From positions 1 through 64,000 of the forward strand of contig NZ_PXUE01000001.1 of NCBI RefSeq assembly GCF_003020585.1: 64,000 nt of DNA, written 5' to 3'. This DNA comes from Chryseobacterium aurantiacum (lineage in GTDB: Bacteria > Bacteroidota > Bacteroidia > Flavobacteriales > Weeksellaceae). The notes beneath the pieces are model-generated. The model worked only from the letters and a program-made list of their open reading frames with translations, searched no databases and was not told the DNA's origin. A program made the translations under genes and the position numbers. How positions within the stretch are numbered: the stretch's first letter is position 1; each line of letters opens with the position of its first letter. Below, in pieces: positions 58,628 through 64,000 of this stretch.

Positions 58628-61600
58628 TTACCTGTGTTTTACCAACAGCCAGCTTGAATATTTTATGGAAACTGAAGACCCATATTCTGTCCAGGTGATA
58701 AAATACCAATAAGTAGCAGTAGGAACATATCTGCCCCCGATTCTTCCATCCCAGGTATATCTGTTTTCTGGAGTTCCTCTGAAGATTTCGGCTCCATATC
58801 GGTCAAAGATGCGGAATACAAGATTATCATTGGCCATTAGAGCAGAATAATCAATGCCCTCATTGCGGCCGTCACCATTGGGTGTAATGGTATTGATAAG
58901 ATTAATAATGGCAAATTCCTTTTTAACTTCACCACATACCTTAGAGTCTCTTACCATAACATAGTGTGCTCCTCTTGGTACATCATAAAAGACATTTGAG
59001 TTTTGCCACACAACGCCATCCAGTGAATATTGATAAGGAGGTGTACCTCCGGTTACTCCAACTTTTACTGTAGTTCCATCAATTTCAATTGAAGTAATTT
59101 GAGGAAGCTGATATTCTGTAACGTTTACAAGTTGTTTATAAACACATCCATTGAAAGTAAGCTCTACCCAATAGCTTCCTGCAGGAACGTTGGTGATTGA
59201 GTGGGTAGTTGCACCGGTACTCCATAGGTATTTTTCAAATCCAGGGCCGGCATCCAGTGTTGTAGTTGCTTTTGGACAAATGGTTTGGTCTATCAGTATA
59301 TTTGATTTTTTTGGGATCTTAATGGTAATTTTAATAGAAGCGACTTCCGGACAGACTCCATTTTTTTCAAAACGAATATAAAAAGTCTGGGGAGCTGTAA
59401 TATTGATTGTTGCAGCAATTGGGTTGATGTCATTTTGAGCATCCGACAAGCTTCCATGAAATGTATACGTTACAGTAGGATCGGTTGTGAACATAGGAAT
59501 GAACTGAGCGAGATTTACGGATTTTACTCCATCCAGATCGTCATCACACACAGTATCGGTAACAGATCTGCTGGATAATGGTATCCTTGCTCCGATACTG
59601 AACTGTAAAGGTTTAATTACTGAGGCGCAGCCATCAGGAGAATCTACTCTGATGTAAATGGTTGTTGTAGCTGTATAGCTCCAGATATTGGGAAGTGTGT
59701 TGGCATTTCCTGCATTGGCATCAGCTAAGTTTGCATAATATCTTACTGTAAAATACGTCGGGTTATTAAGAACAATACCCGTGATGTTGGATAGTATAAT
59801 ATTGACTGTTCCATCCATATTGTCATCACAGAAAGTACCATTGTAGTTATCCACAACTATGGCCTTGTTGTAAAGAGAAAGAGTTATCTGCGCGATACTT
59901 TTACATCCCAGACTATTTTTTACTACGGCATATACGATGGTTCCGTTGGGTGCGGTATAGGAATTGGCTGTTGTAATCAATGCAGCAGGATTTTCCGTTT
60001 GAGCATCTAGCAGTGTAGGGTAATAGGTGATATTTACAGGGGTATTTGCCGTTACATTGGCTGTCGTCAGATTGAATGTTCCCTGTCCATTGATGTCACA
60101 GGCTTTCATGGTTACATTGGTAACGGTAATAGCTTTGATATTGATGGTTACTGTCACGGTTTCACAATCCGGGAAGTCAGGATCATTGCCACAGAAGGTA
60201 TACGTGAATGTATCTGTTCCGGCGGTACCAGGAGTATTAACTGTATAGGTGATGATTCCTGTAGTAGGATTTATAACTGCTGTGCCAAGCGTGGGTGGAG
60301 TTGTAATAGCAACAGTGGCAGGTACTGGAGTTTGTGGGGAATTACTGAATGCAGGAGGTATGGTCTGGGTGGTACACACGTCATAGGAGGCGGCTGTAAG
60401 TTTGGTACAGTTCAGTACTTTTAACTGCTCGGTAACTAATGGGGCACAGCTGCCCATAGTTACGGAACAGATGTAATATCCAGATTGTGTGGGAGTAATT
60501 GAAGAACCTGTAGCACCAGAAACAGGATTGCCGTTTCTGTACCATTGATAGGTATCATAAATGATGGGATCTACAGTAAGTACAATTCCCGGAACACAAT
60601 TTCCTCCTGATTTTATAATAACTGGCTGTGTAGGGAAGCCTGCAAAGAATCCTCCATAGCCTACTGCATCACTGCCTGCAGTAATACCCGCAGTGATTGC
60701 TTTGTTGGAAACTATGGTTATTGTTCCCGTCGTATTAGGAATTCCATAAGTAACCCAATTGTTGGTTCCTGTCATATTGTAGGGGCCGGTTGAGGCTGGT
60801 GGATTTACACCATTTACAGTAACCGTGGCTCCTCTTTCTGTAATAAGATTCAGCTTTGTAGGAATATTAAGAATTCCCAGAGGGTTTCCATTAGAATGAA
60901 CAAAGTTTTCATCAATAAAGCCCAGCTCATTGATTTGCTTGGGAAGATAACAGTTTAGGGCAGGAATAAAATTAAAACCTCCGGTAGCTACTTCATTTCC
61001 TGTATTAGAATCTCCCGATAAAATTTGGTAGACATAGGCGTTTTTAGAAGTTTTAATATATAAGTTATAATGTCCTCCACCTTGAAGCATGTATTTCGTA
61101 TCAGGAATAATAAAGTATTTTCCGGTGTTGAGGGTAGCAATAGGAACCAGTTCGTTATTTACATAAATTTGAGTATTGTCTTCGGTGGCCACAATGATGG
61201 CCCCTTCCATATTGGAGCCAATAGTTCCGTTGCCTTTCACGAGGGCAAATTCATTACCAAGACGGTCAACCGGTACTGCCTGATCCATTAGGATATCAGA
61301 GCTTGTGGAGAAATTTCCTGCGTATTGGCCATTGAAGTTTCCATTGGTTACATTCACTGGTTTGTTTGACGTGATTTTGGCTCCGATAAATCCATCAAGA
61401 TTTCCAGTCATGTCTCCAATCCCGTCAATGATATAAGATTGTCCTTTGTTTAGGGCTATCGTCATGGTGGGATTCGTTGCTCCTGTAGTTCCGTTTGAAA
61501 ACTGTACCTGCGGGCTGTAACCAGTAATGGTAACCATGGTATTATCCTCTGTTGCCAGAATACTGGTCATGAAGTTTAGAATGCCATTGCTTACGGTAAT

Positions 61601-62023
61601 AGGAGCAAAAGCGGTGAAGAAATTTTTTCCGGTGGAAGGAATTCCTTTGGAAGTAATAATTTCTGCATGGTTATGTACTGAAAATCTTAAGTTGGCATAA
61701 AAAGGAAATTCAGCCTTTAGGTATAGCCCTTTTGTAGTAGGGGTAAATACATCTGACTGTTGTGTGGTAATAATATAATTCCTTAAAACGTCAAATTTCT
61801 GGGGATTGTTTTTACTGATATTTACAGTTCCGATGAGAACATTATTGTTATAAATATTCACGGGAAAGGGGGTCGTTCTACTGGTAGACAGATAAATTTT
61901 CTGGTAGGGGCTGGGTGCTCCTGATCTATCCACCATTGGAGCAAACCAATGTTCTCGGTCCAATTGTGCAAAAGCAGAGGTGAAAATGTAGAATATAAAT
62001 AAAAAAGATAGAACTTTCTTCAT
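58628..62023 (-). CDS. Large surface protein with Ig-like repeats and T9SS type B C-terminal domain
   Basis: The 1131-residue protein has a signal peptide (about 1-19). The N-terminal half (about 30-450) resembles the IgGFc-binding-protein-like domain found in many Bacteroidota gliding-related surface proteins, with ATEDNTMVTITGYSP and ATEDNTQIYVNNEL. Ig-like/SprB-type repeats follow (about 470-1030), including QWYRNGNPVSGATGSSITPTQSGYYICSV in segments. The C-terminal domain (NTITPNGDGRNEGIDYSAL, RIFDRYGAEIFRG, YTWDGRIGGRYVPTATYWYFI) is the gliding-motility-associated type B T9SS signal. It is exported and probably attached to the cell surface. A paralogue follows upstream. Confidence 0.93.
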   Translation of the reverse strand: MKKVLSFLFIFYIFTSAFAQLDREHWFAPMVDRSGAPSPYQKIYLSTSRTTPFPVNIYNNNVLIGTVNISKNNPQKFDVLRNYIITTQQSDVFTPTTKGLYLKAEFPFYANLRFSVHNHAEIITSKGIPSTGKNFFTAFAPITVSNGILNFMTSILATEDNTMVTITGYSPQVQFSNGTTGATNPTMTIALNKGQSYIIDGIGDMTGNLDGFIGAKITSNKPVNVTNGNFNGQYAGNFSTSSDILMDQAVPVDRLGNEFALVKGNGTIGSNMEGAIIVATEDNTQIYVNNELVPIATLNTGKYFIIPDTKYMLQGGGHYNLYIKTSKNAYVYQILSGDSNTGNEVATGGFNFIPALNCYLPKQINELGFIDENFVHSNGNPLGILNIPTKLNLITERGATVTVNGVNPPASTGPYNMTGTNNWVTYGIPNTTGTITIVSNKAITAGITAGSDAVGYGGFFAGFPTQPVIIKSGGNCVPGIVLTVDPIIYDTYQWYRNGNPVSGATGSSITPTQSGYYICSVTMGSCAPLVTEQLKVLNCTKLTAASYDVCTTQTIPPAFSNSPQTPVPATVAITTPPTLGTAVINPTTGIITYTVNTPGTAGTDTFTYTFCGNDPDFPDCETVTVTINIKAITVTNVTMKACDINGQGTFNLTTANVTANTPVNITYYPTLLDAQTENPAALITTANSYTAPNGTIVYAVVKNSLGCKSIAQITLSLYNKAIVVDNYNGTFCDDNMDGTVNIILSNITGIVLNNPTYFTVRYYANLADANAGNANTLPNIWSYTATTTIYIRVDSPDGCASVIKPLQFSIGARIPLSSRSVTDTVCDDDLDGVKSVNLAQFIPMFTTDPTVTYTFHGSLSDAQNDINPIAATINITAPQTFYIRFEKNGVCPEVASIKITIKIPKKSNILIDQTICPKATTTLDAGPGFEKYLWSTGATTHSITNVPAGSYWVELTFNGCVYKQLVNVTEYQLPQITSIEIDGTTVKVGVTGGTPPYQYSLDGVVWQNSNVFYDVPRGAHYVMVRDSKVCGEVKKEFAIINLINTITPNGDGRNEGIDYSALMANDNLVFRIFDRYGAEIFRGTPENRYTWDGRIGGRYVPTATYWYFITWTEYGSSVSIKYSSWLLVKHR

Positions 62024-62087
62024 TCAGTAAGGGTATTTATCACAAATTTAATAATAAAAAGTATTGTATTGTTGAAAAGGTAATAAA

Positions 62088-62118
62088 AAAACCGCGATTT
62101 TAAAATCGCGGTTTTGAA
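62088..62118 (-). terminator. Terminator between the two T9SS type B genes
   Basis: AAAACCGCGATTTT (62088-62101) and its exact complement (62102-62115) form a 14-bp stem. On the minus strand a T run follows (complement of 62085-62091). Confidence 0.9.
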
Positions 62119-62136
62119 TGTTGTATTTTGAATTTG

Positions 62137-64000
62137 TTATTCTCTGTTTTTTACTAAAATCCAGCCAGTGTATTTTACCTGAGTCTTTTCTTTATTAGCC
62201 TCATTCCAGGAAACGTGATACCAGTATGTACCGGTTACAAGTCTCTTGTCAAAATGTTTTCCATCCCACTTGTAATTGTTGAATTTAGTTCCGGTGAATA
62301 TCATGTTACCATATCTGTCATACACTACAAAAGATAGGTTGTCTTTATAAGCAAGTTCACTGTAATCAATGAAGTCATTTACATTATCTCCGTTAGGAGT
62401 AATGGCGTTCAATAGATTTGGAACTGTAATTTCTGTTGCAACAGGTGTACAGTTGTAGGCATCTTTTACATAGAATGTGTGCTGGCCTCTGGTTAATCCT
62501 GTGAAAGTGTTAGAATCCTGCCAGTTTGCAGTACCGTCTACAGCAAATTTATAAGGAGGTTTACCACCTATTGCAATTACTGTTGCACTGTTATTGTTGA
62601 TTTCTATTTGTTGAATTACTGGATCTTCGGCTTTTTTCACTCTTACTACTTGTGTAAGGAAACATCCGTTTTTACTAAGTATTACAGAATATTCACCAAC
62701 TCCAACGTTTCTGATTCCTGAAGTAGTAGCACCATTGCTCCACTGATAAGAGTCATATCCAGGTCCTGCATCTAAGTCTATTTTAGCATCCATACAAATA
62801 TATCTATCTACCAGGATCGGAGACATCTTGATTGGAAGAGGAATAAGTTCAATCTTTGAAATAGCGGTACAGCCTTCGGCAGTAGATACTTTTACATATA
62901 CAAATCCACCAGTTGCAGGGAAGTTGTCAGGTGTAGTTATTTCATTGATACCTGCATTAAGGTCATTTAATGAACGGTAGTATTTCTTTATTGCAGCTCC
63001 GTAATCTGTAATTTTTGCCTTAGTTAAGTCAAAATAAGCATAAGGTGCTACATCATACCAACAAGCTTTAATAGTGTCATCTTTTACAACAAAAGGAATT
63101 ACATTAAGCTCCAAGGTAACCTCTTCACAGTCTGTAAACTCTACAGAGTCTCCACAGAATGTATAAACGATTTTGTCTGGTCCCTCATAATTGGCATTTG
63201 GTGTATAGGTAATTGTTCCGTTTGGATTTACAACTGCCGTACCTTTAGTAGGAGGGGTCAAAATCTTTACTGTAGTTGCTACAGGAGTCTGTGTTGAAGA
63301 CGTAAAAGTAGGTGTAATTATTTTGGTAGCACAAACTGCAAGGTTTTGTTTTGTAATTTTTAAACAGTTTTGTACTTTATAAATAGGCGTTGTAACAGGC
63401 GGACATGTTCCCATTGTTACTTTTACCGTATAATTTCCGGATTGCGTAGGAGTATAGCTGTAAGATGTTGCTCCTGGGATAGCCACTCCGTTTCTGAACC
63501 ACTGGTAAGTTTCATATCCGTCATCTACTTCCAGAATAAGTCCAGGAACACAGTCTCCTGTTTTTTTAGCAATGACAGGAATTGAAGAGAATCCTGCAAA
63601 GTAACCTCCATATCCTGCAGAGCTGTATCCTCCATTAATACCAGCAGTTACAGCTTTTGTAGAGGTAATGGTAAGGTTGTCAACAACTCCGGATATTGCA
63701 TAAGTTACCCACTGGGTATTTCCTGTAAGAGGATAGGGTCCTTCCGCTGGGCTAGGAGGGTTACTGTTTACCAATACGGTAGCTCCGGCCTCAGTTAGAA
63801 TGTTAAGTTTTAATGTAATATTATCGGTAATTCCTGGCATTTCATTGATCTTACCAATCTCATCAATTTTTCTTGGTAAGAAACAGTTCAATGGTGGGAT
63901 ATAGTTAAATCCATTGGTTGCTGCATTGCCATCTATTCCTATAAACTGATACAAATACACATTTTTGGATGTTGAGATAAGCATGTTAGAATGATTTCCG
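62137..64000 (-). CDS. Large T9SS type B surface protein, cut by the right edge
   Basis: The N-terminus is missing, since the frame is open through the window end (GNHSN precedes the first ATG at 63984 and aligns to its paralogue). The visible 620 or so residues match the C-terminal half of 58628-62023. Shared blocks are TSKNVYLYQFIGIDGNAATNGFNYIPPLNCFLP in segments, an Ig-like QWFRNGVAIPGATSYSYTPTQSG, and an AVVNPNGTITYTPNANYEGPDKIVYTFCGD repeat. It ends with the type B signal (NAITPNGDNVNDFIDYSEL, VYDRYGNMIFTG, YKWDGKHFDKRLVTGTYWY). It is a tandem duplicate of the neighbour. Confidence 0.93.
   Translation of the reverse strand, partial: GNHSNMLISTSKNVYLYQFIGIDGNAATNGFNYIPPLNCFLPRKIDEIGKINEMPGITDNITLKLNILTEAGATVLVNSNPPSPAEGPYPLTGNTQWVTYAISGVVDNLTITSTKAVTAGINGGYSSAGYGGYFAGFSSIPVIAKKTGDCVPGLILEVDDGYETYQWFRNGVAIPGATSYSYTPTQSGNYTVKVTMGTCPPVTTPIYKVQNCLKITKQNLAVCATKIITPTFTSSTQTPVATTVKILTPPTKGTAVVNPNGTITYTPNANYEGPDKIVYTFCGDSVEFTDCEEVTLELNVIPFVVKDDTIKACWYDVAPYAYFDLTKAKITDYGAAIKKYYRSLNDLNAGINEITTPDNFPATGGFVYVKVSTAEGCTAISKIELIPLPIKMSPILVDRYICMDAKIDLDAGPGYDSYQWSNGATTSGIRNVGVGEYSVILSKNGCFLTQVVRVKKAEDPVIQQIEINNNSATVIAIGGKPPYKFAVDGTANWQDSNTFTGLTRGQHTFYVKDAYNCTPVATEITVPNLLNAITPNGDNVNDFIDYSELAYKDNLSFVVYDRYGNMIFTGTKFNNYKWDGKHFDKRLVTGTYWYHVSWNEANKEKTQVKYTGWILVKNRE

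Noticed and set aside
1..64000. CRISPR array, transposase, integrase or phage genes
   Set aside because: No series of direct repeats with unique spacers, no recombinase or transposase motif and no terminal inverted repeats were seen. Accessory content here is metabolic and surface-related.
1..64000. tRNA and rRNA genes
   Set aside because: No cloverleaf with a GTTCGAATC-type T loop or CCA end, and no rRNA-like conserved blocks, were recognised.

Overview
The window is chromosomal DNA from a flavobacterium of the phylum Bacteroidota, most likely Chryseobacterium or a close relative in the Weeksellaceae. The signs are strongly AT-rich DNA, two SusC/SusD pairs, type IX secretion (T9SS) type A and type B C-terminal domains, DUF3667, DUF4407 and DUF4252 families, a zinc-free type B L31, and repeated TAnnTTTG promoter boxes with almost no Shine-Dalgarno sequences. 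I found no tRNA, rRNA, CRISPR array, transposase or phage gene. The content reads as a stable chromosome with secreted and accessory loci between housekeeping genes.

Region 1 (301-5626, minus strand) is a compact five-gene operon. It has a secreted subunit-like protein, a two-domain periplasmic Ig-fold protein, a 911-residue outer-membrane beta-barrel protein with Ig-like domains at both ends, and two more small secreted proteins. The layout resembles a chaperone-usher system although none of the parts is an obvious classical homologue. It is my main candidate for an undescribed system. A GC-rich block of unknown nature lies at the left edge (about 1-160).

Region 2 (5812-23540) is a candidate phospholipid and organophosphate scavenging island. 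It contains a SusC-SusD-phospholipase C operon with a Tat signal on the enzyme, an Omp85-like barrel protein, a short-chain dehydrogenase, a second SusC-SusD pair followed by a phosphodiesterase-alkaline phosphatase fusion, and a PI-PLC-like lipoprotein.

Region 3 (23689-34443) is mostly housekeeping: two secreted unknowns, aroA, a MazG-like pyrophosphohydrolase coupled to a beta-helix lipoprotein, rpmE2, a GlmU-like nucleotidyltransferase, an ECF sigma/anti-sigma pair with two DUF4252 proteins, and guaB. Region 4 (34815-45760) has two paralogous M43 metalloproteases around a DUF4407 membrane protein, then ruvC, a 2H phosphoesterase, a PadR regulator with a membrane partner, a serine hydrolase, a group II PLP decarboxylase and a Dph6-like ATPase.

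Region 5 (45821-64000) holds two surface or periplasmic unknowns, a fused isobutyryl-CoA mutase (icmF), two membrane proteins, rplM-rpsI-rpsB, three paralogous small secreted proteins surrounding trmB, a carboxypeptidase-regulatory-domain protein, and two giant T9SS type B surface proteins. The last of these runs off the right edge.

Several reading frames that could begin at TTG or GTG actually begin inside a promoter -7 box. I moved those starts to the next ATG and say so in each entry.
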